The notes: generated from the sequence alone by a model not told the origin. Shown: positions 45,693-56,872, numbered from the stretch's first letter. The stretch is 64,000 nucleotides of DNA from Okapia johnstoni (GCA_024291935.2 CM044310.1:118244213-118308212); one strand, 5' to 3'. Numbers and translations: made by a program.

Positions 45693-45794
45693 TCCCTAAG
45701 ATTTACAAACGACCTGTTTACAAAGGCAACAGATTCCAGAGTTGTATAGAAATCCTAATCATTTCAAAATAACTTTCATCATGAAAAATTATGA

Positions 45795-46115
45795 GCTTTT
45801 CACATAATGTTTCACTCAAACACATCAGTGGTCTCTTTGGAGATACTCACAGGAGACTCACAATCATTTTTGGTAATTAGCAACTCAAAAAAAGTTTTTC
45901 AGAAAGATCATTAACTCCTCAAGTGGGCCCTGTCATCACCACTTCCAGTGAAATGATAATTGCAGTTCTGAAGGAAGATGAGGTCACAGCTCCTAAACCT
46001 ATATCTCAGGGTCTGACCGCCTCCCTCCCACTCATGTCCTGGCTGCCAGGACCTTCACCCTGAGCCCAGCATCCTTCTCATGAGAAGGAACGAGAAGGAG
46101 TCGAGTACTTTGTAT
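45795..46115 (+). promoter_or_regulatory. V1R unit 5 upstream module, first exon degraded
   Basis: It matches unit 4 (34,195-34,506). TAATTA at 45874 and TAATTG near 45,957 remain, but the first TAATTG is lost. The ATG reads AGG, and the donor region reads GTCGAGTACT with no GT at the expected place. Probably inactive. Confidence 0.5.
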
Positions 46116-46291
46116 TTCAGTCCAAGAAGCAGAGTCTGTAAGGAAGGAAGTCTGAGTAAGTGTTCATGTTTGGAAAAGGGATCATTCTGGGGGTTGGAGA
46201 GTAGAGTGGGAACAGATCCAGTGGCAAAGCAGGTCAGAAAGGCAGAATAATTCCTTAGGAGAGAACTTAGGTAGAGCGAGATCAAGATCTT

Positions 46292-46482
46292 TGTTGTTTC
46301 TCAGTCTCTCATTTGGGTTGGACTCTTTGCAACCCCATGGACTGCAGCACACCAGGCTTCTCTGCCCTTCACTGTCTCCCAGAGTTTGCTCAGACTCATG
46401 TCCATCGAGTTGGTGATGCCATCCATCCATCTCTTCCTTTGTCGTCCCCTTCCCCTCCTGCCTTCAATCTTTCGCGGCATCA
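46292..46482 (-). mobile_element. BovB LINE 3' end fragment
   Basis: 'gttggactctttgcaacccc' to 'ctcctgccttcaatctttcg'. Confidence 0.88.
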
Positions 46483-46584
46483 GGCAACACCAAACTTGAT
46501 AGCTCCTAAAGCTATTTTGTGAAACTCTTACTGTGGAGGACTCACAGGAACAATCCTAGTGATAATAATGAGGAATATTTTAAA

Positions 46585-46697
46585 AAGTATTTCTCTTAGT
46601 TGCAGCATGTGGGATCTGTTTTCCTGACCAGGAATCAAACCGAGGCTCCCTGCATTGGGAGCGCTGAGTCTTAGCCACTGGACACCGGGAAGCGCCA
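46585..46697 (-). mobile_element. CHR-type tRNA SINE fragment
   Basis: 'tagttgcagcatgtgggatc' to 'agccactggacaccgggaag'. Confidence 0.75.
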
Positions 46698-47555
46698 AAA
46701 CATCATCTTGAAGCAGCTTAAGTGTTGTATTTTTAAGTTCAATCTGCTGAAACATTACCTTTCAGAAATTCTAGACTAATTTTAAATTTGTATTAGAAGT
46801 GTTATCATAATGCCTTTATGCTTTCCACAGACTTGGATAGAAAAGCAACGATTTTCTAATCCTCTACAGAAAGCATGAATATGAATTTGTTTGAAGAACA
46901 GAAATGATGTTTTACATATATATCTAACTCTAGGCTTATAACGTGCTTACTGGACATAGCAATCGTGTCTTCTCTGAAACATTTGAGGTCTGATGATGAT
47001 GGCGAGATTGCTATCCCTCTTCAAGACAGAGAAGCAGCATTTCAGCAAAAGGCAGCTTTATAATGGTGAGGTTTGGAATAGAGTTGTCAGGACCAAATGT
47101 ATCTTCTCATATATTGTCTAATCTCATAATATTCTAACACCAATTAGAAGCACACATTCATTTCTTTATGCTTCGGTCTTTGCAACACAAGAGTCAATAT
47201 TCTCCAGAGTATACTTTCACATGTGCCTAATATGTTAATATTCTTTACAAATCTTGTTGTATTGTAGTCTCACTTAACCGCCATTTAAAAAATACCTAAG
47301 GGTTTAGACAAAAATAATTATTTCATTTCTAGCCTATACTCATTTATCATATAGTAGTATTTCATGGTTCATAGTTTAATAAACAAAGTAATATTGTCCA
47401 AGGCTTTTTTTGATAGATACCATAGTGAATTTGTGCCTGGTATAATAGGAATGGACCTTTCTGTTGCAAAACTTATATTGAGGAAATCTTGTGTTCATTA
47501 TATCCAATATGGACAGGAAGTACTTTCCTATAAGTTTGTGTGTGTTTGTGTGTGT
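46698..47555. other. V1R unit 5 intron, no gene
   Basis: It aligns with unit 4 around its L1 insertions (35,313-35,425 and 36,011-36,684). A TG-rich tract lies near 47,537-47,560. Confidence 0.55.
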
Positions 47556-47557
47556 GT

Positions 47558-47683
47558 GTATACATGTTAGTGGCTCAGTTTGTGATCCCGTGGACTGTAG
47601 CTCACCCGGTTCCTTTGTTCTTAGGATTTCCCAGGCAAGAATATTGGAGTGGGTTGCCATATCCAATCCAGGGAATCTTCTTG
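47558..47683 (-). mobile_element. Bov-tA SINE fragment
   Basis: 'gtggctcagtttgtgatccc' to 'gccatatccaatccagggaa'. Confidence 0.8.
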
Positions 47684-47769
47684 GTATGTTATTTACCTAC
47701 AGAATAAATACTTATGCAGATATGGAAACTATTTACAAGCAAAATTATAATATATAAAAAGTATGGGAT

Positions 47770-48020
47770 GAACTCCAATACTTTGGCCACTTGATGCGAA
47801 GAACTGACCCATTGCAAAAGACCTTGAGCTGGGAAAGATTGAAGGCAGGAGGAGAAGGGGACAACAGAGGATGAGATGGTTGGATAGCATCACCAACTCA
47901 ATGGACATGTGTTTGAGCAAGCTCCGGGAGTTGGTGATGGACAGGGAAGCCTGGTGTGCTGCCGTCCATAGGGTTGCAAACAGTCGGACACGACTGAGCA
48001 ACTGGACTGAACTGATAGAA
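47770..48020 (+). mobile_element. BovB LINE 3' end
   Basis: 'aactccaatactttggccac' to 'cacgactgagcaactggact' and an AACTGA end. Confidence 0.93.
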
Positions 48021-48084
48021 TAAACTATATGATATAAAAACAAAAGTAAATTTCAGACTGGATTATTCAAAAACAGCTGATGTG

Positions 48085-48265
48085 TTTGGTTGGTGCGTCA
48101 CAATGCTTAGGACACTGTCTTGGACATACCTACAAGGTTCATACAACAACTCAGCCTGTAATTAGCATGTGAATTTAGACAAATCACTTGACCTCTCTGT
48201 ACCTAGGATCTCCTCATCTTTGCAATAAAATCAGTACCAGTACCTACCCCGTGCAGTTATGAACA
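48085..48265 (+). repeat. Old MIR-like SINE in V1R unit 5 intron
   Basis: Counterpart of 37,090-37,350 ('acttgacctctctgtaccta'). Confidence 0.5.
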
Positions 48266-48281
48266 TCAAACACCTGGCAGA

Positions 48282-49260
48282 ATGGCCTGCAGGGAGTTGG
48301 CAACAAGAATGGTGTGCTCCTCTTAGACTGTAGTAGGAATCCTGGGCGTTTTTTTCTCTTTACCTTAATCTCTTCCTATACTACATTGAATGTGAGTTGA
48401 GGTTCACAGATTTGACCTTCAGGCACAGGACTGTAGTCGCTTTTTGGTCATTCCCTCTAAAGGCATCTCCATGACAGTGGCAGCCTTTAACTGAAGTTTG
48501 TCTTCAGTGATTTAGCCATGCAAATGTGTTCTCTATTCCCCCAGAGCTGGCAGGGTGTGTCCATTGGCACCCATTGCCCCTTAAGTATCTCTAGCCATCA
48601 AGATCAGCCCCAGGAAATCCAGGTGGGTGGAACTTAAAGCAAAAGCTCCCAAGGAGAGGACTTCCCTGTGGTCCAGAGGTTAAGACTGTGGTCCCAATGC
48701 AGGGGTTCCAGGTTCAATCCCTGGTCAGGGAACTAGAAGCCTCATGCCATATCTGAGAGTTTACCTGTCATAAATAAGAGTTTACATACCATTAACTAAG
48801 ACCTGGTGTAGCCAAATAAATAAATGAATAAGGTGAAATAAATAAAATCCTCTTTAAAAAAGAAAGCTCCCGAGCATGTAGGGGTCTCCACTTTGCACTA
48901 CTAGACAGTATGGAACTTCTTTCTAGAAGTTTCTCTATGAAGACTATGTCCACTGTTCATTATATTTCCTGGTCTTTAGGAGAAGATTATGTGGTCACAA
49001 GTCATATCTCTGTGTAAACATTATTTTCCCCACGGATATGATGCCAAATGGAGCAACACATCAACACAAAGCATGAAGACTTAGGATACTGCTCTGCTGA
49101 ATTTTATGAGAAAATCAGTGATTCAGTGTACGCAGCAGTGTTACTATTTTTGGGTGTTTAATGGTGGGGTTATGATCTGGGCTTGCAGCTCTCCTCCTTT
49201 GCAGACACAGGCAGCAGATGAGACACATTCACAGAAACAGCCTTTCCCAAGCTCCTTCTA
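48282..49260 (+). pseudogene. Decayed and truncated V1R pseudogene, unit 5, split by a SINE
   Basis: Close relative of 37532-38155. ATGGCC at 48282, 'ggaatcctgggc', 'agagctggcagggtgtgtccattggc' and 'gccatcaagatcagcccc' mark helices 1-3. A CHR SINE splits it at about 48,661-48,862. Further on 'gatactgctctgctgaat' is loop 2 and 'cagacacaggcagcagatgag' loop 3, after which V1R similarity ends as in unit 4. About 130 bp near 48,895-49,020 do not match a V1R and may be another old insertion. Many stops; no product expected. Confidence 0.87.
48661..48862 (+). mobile_element. CHR-type SINE inside the V1R pseudogene
   Basis: 'gacttccctgtggtccagag' to 'aaataaataaaatcctc'. Flanks 'aaagctcccaaggag' and 'aaagctcccgagca' look like its target duplication. 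Confidence 0.88.
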
Positions 49261-49264
49261 CATT

Positions 49265-50290
49265 TTTTGATAATACATGCTTTTTAAAAATTAAAGACAT
49301 GTTCACAGGTTATAAGTGGGTGGCTCAGTGAAATTTCAGGAATGATTGCACCTCTGGAGACCACAACTAGATCAAGAAACAGAATGTTCTAAGTTCCCGT
49401 GAAACTCTCTTGTGCCCCTTCTAACTCACTGTTTCCAAGGCTATAGCTTTGTTAGCTATATTTGTAGGCCTGGATTATTCAGTATACGATTACAACTATT
49501 ATGACATTCAATATTGGATCACCTTGCCTCTCTTGGCCTCCACATGAAAGAAATCATACAGCATCTTTCACCTGGACTTTCTCCTCCATTCCATTGCATC
49601 TTTATGAATTTGTCTGTATTGTTCTATATTATTGTTGTTTTTTCATTATCCTTGCTATATAGGACTTCATTCTGTGACTATCAAAGGATTAATTGATCAT
49701 TCAACTGTTAATGGGTAGGTGGGTATTTAGAGTTAGGGGCTATTACAAGTAATAATTAGGGCTCTCCTATAAATTCTGTTAATATAACTAATCTTTTGGT
49801 GATACATGTACAAAATCCTGTTAAGTATACTCATAGGAGCGGATTTCGGAGAACAGGATTACATTTGATCTGCTAGGTAGATACAACAGTTTTCCAAAAT
49901 GTGTGTACCAATTTTAACACCCACCATCAGTGTTTGAGATTCTTGGTTGATCCACAGCTTTGCCAAAACTTGGCATTTTTGTCATTTCTCTTTCAGATTT
50001 CTTGATGGTATTCGATGACATATAGGCAGTGGTTACATTTTAATTGTCCTGATTACCAAGGATGTGGAATATTTTTCGACATGTCTTATCCACTGAATAA
50101 CTTCCTTCTCGAGGTTTCTGTTTGAAGACTCTGTCCACTGTTTATTCTATTTTGTGGTTTTTATGAGATGCTTGTATGGTTCTAAGTTGTATCTTTGTGT
50201 GTGTGTGTGTGTGTATTGATGAGAACCGGTCATTAGTTTCACGTGTGCAAAAGTTACTTCATCATATGTTTTATATATTCTGTTCTGTTT
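49265..50290 (-). mobile_element. Old antisense L1 remnants with (TG)n
   Basis: Counterpart of 38,156-38,288 and 39,391-40,210. (TG)n at about 50,195-50,213. Confidence 0.5.
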
Positions 50291-50299
50291 AGCATATGT

Positions 50300-50530
50300 A
50301 TGTATTTTTAAAAATTTATTTATTTAGCTGCATTGGGTCTTTGTTGTATCATGTGGGAGCTTTGTTGTATCAACCAGGACCTTTGGTTGTGGTGCACAGA
50401 CTCTCTAGTTGCAGATACCAGTGTTAATTACCCCGTGGCATATAGGGTCTAAGTTGCCCAACCATGGATCAAATCTGCATTCCCTACTTTGCGAGGCAGA
50501 TTCTTAGCTACCAATCAACCAGGGAAGTAC
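50300..50530 (-). mobile_element. CHR-type tRNA SINE
   Basis: 'ttatttagctgcattgggtc' to 'accaatcaaccagggaagta'. Confidence 0.85.
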
Positions 50531-51179
50531 CTTTAGCATATATTTTAAATTGTAAGACCCTAGAATAACTCCTGTCTTTTTTTCTAAAATACTACATTCA
50601 GTTCAGTTCAGTTCAGTTCAGTCACTCAGTCGTGTCCGACTATTTGCGACCCCATGAATCACAGCACACCAGGCCTCTCTGTCCATCACCAACTCTCGGA
50701 GTTTACCCAATCCCATGTCCATCGAGTTAGTGATGCCATCCAACCATCTCATCCTCTGTGGTCCCCTTCTCCTCCTGCCCCCAATCCTTCCCAGCATTAG
50801 GGTCTTTTCCAATGAGTCAGCTCTTCGCATGAGGTGGCCAAAGTATTGGACTTTCAGCTTCAACATCAATCCTTCCAATGAACACCAGGACTGATCTCCT
50901 TTAGGATGGACTGGTTGGATCTCCTTGCAGTCCAAGGGACTCTCAAGAGTCTTCTCCAACACCACAGCTCAAAAGCATCAATTCTTCATTGCTCAGCTTT
51001 CTGCATCGTCCAACTCTCACATCCATACATGACCACTGGAAAAACCATAGCCTTGACTAGATGGACCTTTGTTGGCAAAGTAATGTCTCTGCTTTTAAAT
51101 ATGCTATCTATATCAGACAATGGGCTATGCAAAAGAAGTCAATGTCAGGGTAGGGCACTGGAGACACTACAATTGTTTA

Positions 51180-51295
51180 GGTGTGGGCTTTGGAGTCAGA
51201 AAGAGAAGAGTTTCTTGCCAGACATGAGAGAGGACCTTGGGCAAGTTATTTAACTTGGTTTCTTCATCTATAAAATAAGGATAATGATAAATGTA
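51180..51295 (+). repeat. MIR SINE within the retrocopy
   Basis: 'gggctttggagtcagaaaga' then 'accttgggcaagttatttaac' and 'ttcatctataaaataaggataat' follow the MIR consensus closely. Confidence 0.8.
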
Positions 51296-51402
51296 TGCTT
51301 CAAAGCACTCCGAGGCAGATTGTTACCTTGAATGTCCCCAACGAATCTCTTCTCCTAGAATCCATGCCCCTGCATATCTTCCTTCCATACTGACACTATG
51401 CC

Positions 51403-51600
51403 TAGTCACTCGGTCGTGTACAACTCTTTGCGACCCCATGACTATAGCCCACCAGGCTCCTCTGTCCGTGGGGATTCTCCAGGCAAGAACACTGGAGTGG
51501 GTTGCCATGCCCTCCTCCGGGGGATCTTCCCAGCCCAGGGATCGGGCCCAGGTCTCCCACATTGCAGGTGGATTCTTTACCATCTGAATCACTTTGCCAT
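51403..51600 (-). mobile_element. Bov-tA SINE
   Basis: 'cactcggtcgtgtacaactc' to 'taccatctgaatcac'. Confidence 0.93.
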
Positions 51601-51841
51601 ATAACATGCTTTGACCAACTGGACATCATCAAATGGGTCACCAATGGAACCTCAGTATTCGCACATTGAGGCTTGTCTTTTTGTAGTTCTGCTAGAACCA
51701 TCAAAGAAACCTAAGATATCTTGCTGGAAGGTCACATGGAAGAGACTGGAGACACCCTAGCCAGGAGCCCCAGATAATCACTCACACATGTTGTCACCAC
51801 AAGACAATCAGTATCTCAGACCATTCTATCCTGGTTGAGGG

Positions 51842-52032
51842 CTTCCCTTGTGGCTCAGCTGGTGAAGAATCCACCTGTAATGCGGGAGACCTCGGTTCGG
51901 TTCCTGGGTTGGGAGGATCCCCTGGAGAGGGGAAGGACTACCCGCTCCAGTGTTCAGGCATGGAGAATTCCATGGACTGTATAGTCCATAGGGTCGCAAA
52001 GAGTTGGACACGACTGAGCAACTTTCACTTCA
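51842..52032 (+). mobile_element. Bov-tA SINE
   Basis: 'cttcccttgtggctcagctg' to 'acacgactgagcaactttcac'. The flanks carry 'tatcctg(g/a)ttgag' on both sides, a likely target duplication. Confidence 0.93.
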
Positions 52033-52778
52033 CTATCCTGATTGAGCCACACAGGCAGATGACAGCAGTCACATAGATGACCCCAAGTGAAACCAAAGAA
52101 TAAGTGCCCAGCTCAAAATGGAGAATGCCAATCACATTTGTAGGGATGACCCTTTGTATCTTGTACCACCAACAGATGAGTCTATGCACCTGGTTGGTAC
52201 AAATTGTCCTCTCTTAAATCATCCTTTTAGCATTCAGTTATAGGAAGGGAAGGGCCAAGCAGGCAGAAAAGTTCTGTGTTCTTTAATCCTTCTATCTCTT
52301 TCTCTGGCTTCTGGCAAGGGAGCCTGTGGCATTACTATTTATTGCAAAATAAACAGTTGTTTTAAACCACTAAAAAAAAAATGCTATCTAGGTTGGTCAT
52401 AACCTTCCTTCCAAAGAGTAAGCGTCTTTTAATTTCAGGGCTGCAATCACCATCAGCAATGATTTTGGAGCCCCCCAAAAATAAAGTCTGACACTGTTTC
52501 CACATCTATTTCCCATGAAGTGATGGGGCCAGACGCCATGATCTTAGTTTTCTGAATGTTGAGCTTTAAGCCAACTTTTTCACTCTCCTCTTTCACTTTC
52601 ATCAAGAGGCTCTTTAGTTCTTCTTCACTTTCTGCCATAAGGGTGGTGTCATCTGCATATATGAGGTTATTGATATTTCTCCCAGCAATCTTGATTCCAG
52701 CTTGTGCTTCCTCCAGCCCAGCGTTTCTCATGAGGTACTCTGCATATAAGTTAAATACTACATTATCTTCTTTAAAAT

Positions 52779-52933
52779 ACCAGCTGAGCCACACGGGAAG
52801 CCCAAGAATACTGGAGTGGGAAGCCTATGCCTTCTCCAGCAGATGTTCCCGATGTAGGAATTGAACTGGGGTCTCCTGCATTGGAGGCAGGTTTTCTTTA
52901 CCAACTGAGCCATCAGGGAAGCCTCTACAATAA
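52779..52933 (-). mobile_element. Bov-tA SINE fragment with 20-bp target-site duplication
   Basis: Perfect TACATTATCTTCTTTAAAAT at 52759-52778 and 52934-52953 flanks a SINE containing the 'ctgagcca' head sequence at both ends. Confidence 0.92.
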
Positions 52934-53216
52934 TACATTATCTTCTTTAAAATTTAGAAGGGAATGCATTTAGAGTTGCCCTGTTTTATGATGAGGGCAG
53001 TGATGGAGATATTTTTTCCTCCAGTAAGCTTCCTCTTAAAGTGTTGTTTCATGCTGTCTTTCACTTTACTCTCACTTGTCATTGCTTCCTCCAGGTCACC
53101 ACCATTTCATCCTTCCTGCTGACTTTTTCATAAAATAGACTGATCTTCTCATCATCGTTTTATGTCACGTGAAGCCTTGGCAATTTCACAAAGCACACAA
53201 GGAAACTTGGCTCTCG

Positions 53217-54246
53217 ATGTCACAGATTTATATAAATACTGCTCTAAGGCATCACTGTTGCCATCATTTAAAGGGGAGTATCTTGAATGACACAACAGCC
53301 TCCAGCCAACTGGCCGTAGGAATAATCTTCTTGTTACAGACTGTGCTTGGAATCTGCGGCAATTTCTCCCTTCTGTACCATTATCTCTTTCTTTACCACA
53401 CTCAGTGCAGGATGAGGGTCACAGCTTTGATTTGCAAGCACCTGGCTATTGGCAACATTTTGGTCATTCTCTCAAAAGGAGTCCCTCAGACAATTACAGC
53501 TTTGAGGTTGAAACATTTTGCCAGTGATTTTGCCTGCAAACTTATTTTGTATGTTGAGAGAGTGGGCAGGAGTATGTCCATCGGCACCACCTGCCTCTTG
53601 AGTGTGTTTCAGACCATCACGATCAGCCCCATGAGCTCCTATTGGAAGAATCTTAAAGTCAAAGCCCAAAAGTACATCGCCTTCTTCATTTCCCTCTGCT
53701 GGGTCCAGTGCATGTTTGTACATCTCATTTTTCCTCTGTATGCATTATATGTTTCTGACAAACGGCGCAGCACAAACATGAGAAATACAAGAGATTCAGG
53801 GTACTGTTCTAACACAGATCTTGAGAACATCTCAGGCTCAATATATGTAGCTTTGATAGTGTTCCCTGAAGTTTCATTTTCTGTGCTCATCTTCTGGGCC
53901 AGTGGCTCCATGATTCTCACCCTGTACAGACACAGTCGGCGAGTCCAGTATATTCACAAGGCTAGTGTGTCTCCCAGACCCTCCACTGAGTCCAAAGCCA
54001 CCCAAAGCATCCTACTCTTGGCGAGCACCTTTGTGTGTTTCCACACGCTTGTCCTGCATCTTTAATATTGCTTTTGCTCTTTATCATAATCCCAGTTGGT
54101 GGTTGGTGAATACAGCTGCCTTGATTTCTGTGTGTTTTCCCTTTATCAGCCCCTTTCTGCTCATGAGCCGTGATTCCACTGTATCCAGTCTCTGCTTTCT
54201 GTACATGAAGAACTCAGTATCTTCTAATCTTATCAGAAAAATGTGA
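53217..54246 (+). pseudogene. Second-subtype V1R pseudogene, unit 5
   Basis: The closest relative is 40852-41791. The V1R frame is open from upstream of helix 1 to the start of helix 6, with the Cys pair, GYCSNT and TESKAT. At the usual start position the codon is ACA (GCC TCC AGC follow), so the nearest in-frame ATG is 53217, which would add an unusual leader of about 38 residues. One extra T near 54,050 shifts the frame and gives a stop at 54,063-54,065. Helices 6-7 and the tail continue in another frame to TGA 54,244-54,246. The frameshift makes a working receptor very unlikely. Confidence 0.92.
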
Positions 54247-54254
54247 ACTGTATG

Positions 54255-54596
54255 TTTTTAAATTTTTACCAAGGTAGAGTTGATTTATAGTGTTGTGTTA
54301 CTTCCCGGTATATAAAAAAGTGAATCAGTTATACATTTATATGTATATCTACTCTTTTTAGATTCTTTTCCCATATAGGCCATTACAGAGGATTGAGGAG
54401 AGTTCCCTGTGCTATACAGTAGGTCCCTTTACTTTTGTTGTAAACCCGGCCTCGTGGCATGTGGGACTTGGTTCCCTGACCAGGGGTTGAACTCCTTCTC
54501 CCTGCCTAGAAAGTACTTAGTCTTAGCCACTGGACCATCTGGGAATTCCCCCTAGGTCCTTATTAGTTATCTATTTTATATATAGTAGTGTATATT
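54255..54596 (-). mobile_element. Antisense L1 3' end interrupted by a CHR SINE
   Basis: L1 landmarks 'agttgatttatagtgttgtg' and 'gtatatttag' lie on both sides of a reversed CHR SINE (about 54,430-54,553, 'taaacccggcctcgtggcat' to 'ggaccatctgggaattcc'). Confidence 0.75.
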
Positions 54597-54862
54597 TAGG
54601 GCCTCCCTGGTGACTTTATGGTAAAGAATCCAGCTGCCAATGCAGGAGACTCCAGTTTGATTCCTGGGTCAGGAAGATCCCACATGCCACAGGTCAACTA
54701 AGCCCATGCACCACAATTTCTGAGCCTGTGTGCTTACAGCCTGTGCTCTGCAAGAGAAGCCACCGCAGTGAGGAGCCCAGGCTCACCACAACTAGAGAAA
54801 GCCTTCACGCAACAACAAAGACCCAACACAGCCTAAATAAATAAATAAAATTCCACTTCTGA
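54597..54862 (+). mobile_element. CHR-2 type SINE
   Basis: 'agggcctccctggtgacttt' to 'gacccaacacagcctaaata', ending in (AAAT)n. Confidence 0.92.
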
Positions 54863-54989
54863 TCCTTTAGTGTATAAAGGGTAAAGGTTTTCCAGGAATA
54901 CTATATATGCCTAAGAATCTGCACCATGGGCTCAAATGTACAAACAATCCATGAGCAAGTTCTTAGTCCAGTTTAAATGAGGGCTTTTG

Positions 54990-55423
54990 TTTGTTTGTTG
55001 TTTTTCTTTTTTAATTAAGATATTTTTAAAAATTGAATTAAATGTTATGTTAATTTCAGATGTACACAACAAAGTGATTCAGTTATATATATATATTTTT
55101 TATTTTCAGATTCTTTTCCCTTATATGTTACTTCAAAATATTGAGTGCAGTTCCCTGTTCTGTACACTAGGTCCTTGTTGTTTAGCTATTTTATATATGG
55201 TAGTGTGTATATGTTAACTCCAACTTCCTAATTTATCCCTCCTCCCACTTTTCCCTTTTGATAATCATGTTTGTTTTCTATGTCTGTGAGTTTCTTTCTG
55301 GTTTGTAAATAAGTTTATTTGGATCTTTTTTTAAAAAAAGATTCCACATATAAGTGATATTGTATGCTATTTGCTTTTCTCTGTCCGGCTTACTTCATTT
55401 AGTATGATAATACCTAGGTCCTT
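54990..55423 (-). mobile_element. Antisense L1 3' end, outer layer of the nested stack
   Basis: Reversed L1 3' end with 'gtgattcagttatatatata' and 'cctgttctgtacactaggtc'. It resumes after the later insertions at about 56,846-56,872 and again at 63,690. Confidence 0.8.
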
Positions 55424-56845
55424 TGATGGTGCTGCAAATGCTTCACTCGATATGCCAGCAAATTTGGAAAACTCAGCAGTGGCCACAGGACTGGAAAAGG
55501 TCAGTTTTCGTTCCAATCCCAAAGAAAGGCAATGCCAAAGAATGCTCAAACTACTGCACAATTGCACTCATCTCACATGCTAGTAAAGTAATGCTCAAAA
55601 TTCTCCAAGCCAGGCTTCAGCAATACGTGAACCATGAACTTCCAGATGTTCAAGCTGGTTTTAGAAAAGGCAGAAGAACCAGAGATCAAATTGCCAATAT
55701 CCGCTGGATCATCGAAAAAGCAAGAGAGTTCCAGAAAAACATCTATTTCTGCTTTATTGACTATGCCAAAGCCTTTGACTGTGTGGATCACAATAAACTG
55801 TGGAAAATTCTGAAAGAGATGGGAATACCAGACCATCTGACCTGTCTCTTGAGAAAACCTGTATGCAGGTCAGGAAGCAACAGTTAGAACCGGACATGGA
55901 ACAACAGACTGGTTCCAAATAGGAAAAGGAGTACGTCAAGGCTGTATATTGTCACCCTGCTTATTTAACTTATATGCTGAGTACATCATGAGAAACGCTG
56001 GGCTGGAAGAAACACAAGCTGGAATCAAGATTGCCAGGAGAAATATCAATAACCTCAGATATGCAGATGACACCACCCTTATGGCAGAAAGTGAAGAAGA
56101 ACTAAAGAGCCTCTTGATGAAGGAGAAAGAGGAGGAGAGTGAAAAAGTTGGCTTAAAGCTCAACGTTCAGAAAACTAAGATCATGGCATCTGGTCCCATC
56201 ACTTCATGGGAAATAGATGGGGAAACAGTGGAAACAGTGTCAGACTTTATTTGTTTGGGCTCCAGAATCACTGCTGATGGTGATTGCAGCCATGAGATTA
56301 AAAGACGCTTACTCCTTGGAAGGAAGGTTATGGCCAACCTAGATAGCATATTTAAAAGCAGAGACATTACTTTGCCATCAAAGGTCCGTCTAGTCAAGGC
56401 TATGGTTTTTCCAGTAGTCATGTATGGATGTGAGAGTTGGACAGTGAAGAAAGCTGAGCATCGCAGAATTGGTGCTTTTGAACTGTGGTGTTGGAGAAGA
56501 CTCTTGAGAGTCCCTTGGACTGCAAGGAGATCCAATCAATCCATCCTAAAAGAGATCAATCCTGGGTGTTCATTGGAAGGTCTGATGTTGAAGCTGAAAC
56601 TCCAATACTTTCGCCACCTCATGCGAAGAGTTGACTCATTGGAAAAGACCGTGATGCTTGGTAGGATTGGGGGTGGGAGGAGAAGGGGACGACAGAGGAT
56701 GAGATGGTTGGATGGCATCACCGACTCAATGGACATGGGTTTGGGTAGACTCCGGAGGTTGCTGATGGACAGGGAGGCCTGGCGTGCTGTGGTTCATGGG
56801 GTTGCAAGGAGTCGGACACAACTGAGTGACTGAACTGAACTGAAT
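55424..56845 (+). mobile_element. BovB LINE, nearly intact reverse transcriptase
   Basis: 5'-truncated but young: FIDYAKAFDC in 55423-55887 and YADD in 55949-56833 (294 codons to the natural end). One extra A near 55,856 separates the two frames. It is almost the same as the element at 61,428-62,780, including variants such as [10 protein letters not shown]. It ends GACTGAACTGAACTGAA. Confidence 0.95.
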
Positions 56846-56872
56846 ATTGCATTGGGTTTAATTACCATTTCT

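Larger units (their letters stand above)
51111..52380 (+). mobile_element. Polyadenylated retrocopy of a repeat-rich, apparently non-coding transcript
   Basis: The insert is flanked by ATGCTATCTA (51101-51110 and 52381-52390) and ends in a run of A (52,372-52,380), 18 bp after an AATAAA (52348-52353). Its left part looks like MIR (about 51,180-51,290) and its right end like an MLT1-type LTR ('cagttgttttaaaccact'). Two Bov-tA SINEs were added later. No coherent long ORF. These are hallmarks of L1-driven copying of an mRNA-like RNA. Confidence 0.75.
50599..52752 (-). mobile_element. BovB LINE split by a retrocopy, with target-site duplication
   Basis: Reverse-oriented 5'-truncated BovB in two parts, 50,599-51,110 and 52,391-52,752, about 870 bp in all, starting with a (CAGTTCAGTT) tail. 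It encodes YADD (in 52453-52794) and the C-terminal region. Perfect AAATACTACATT repeats flank the whole at 50587-50598 and 52753-52764. Confidence 0.95.
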
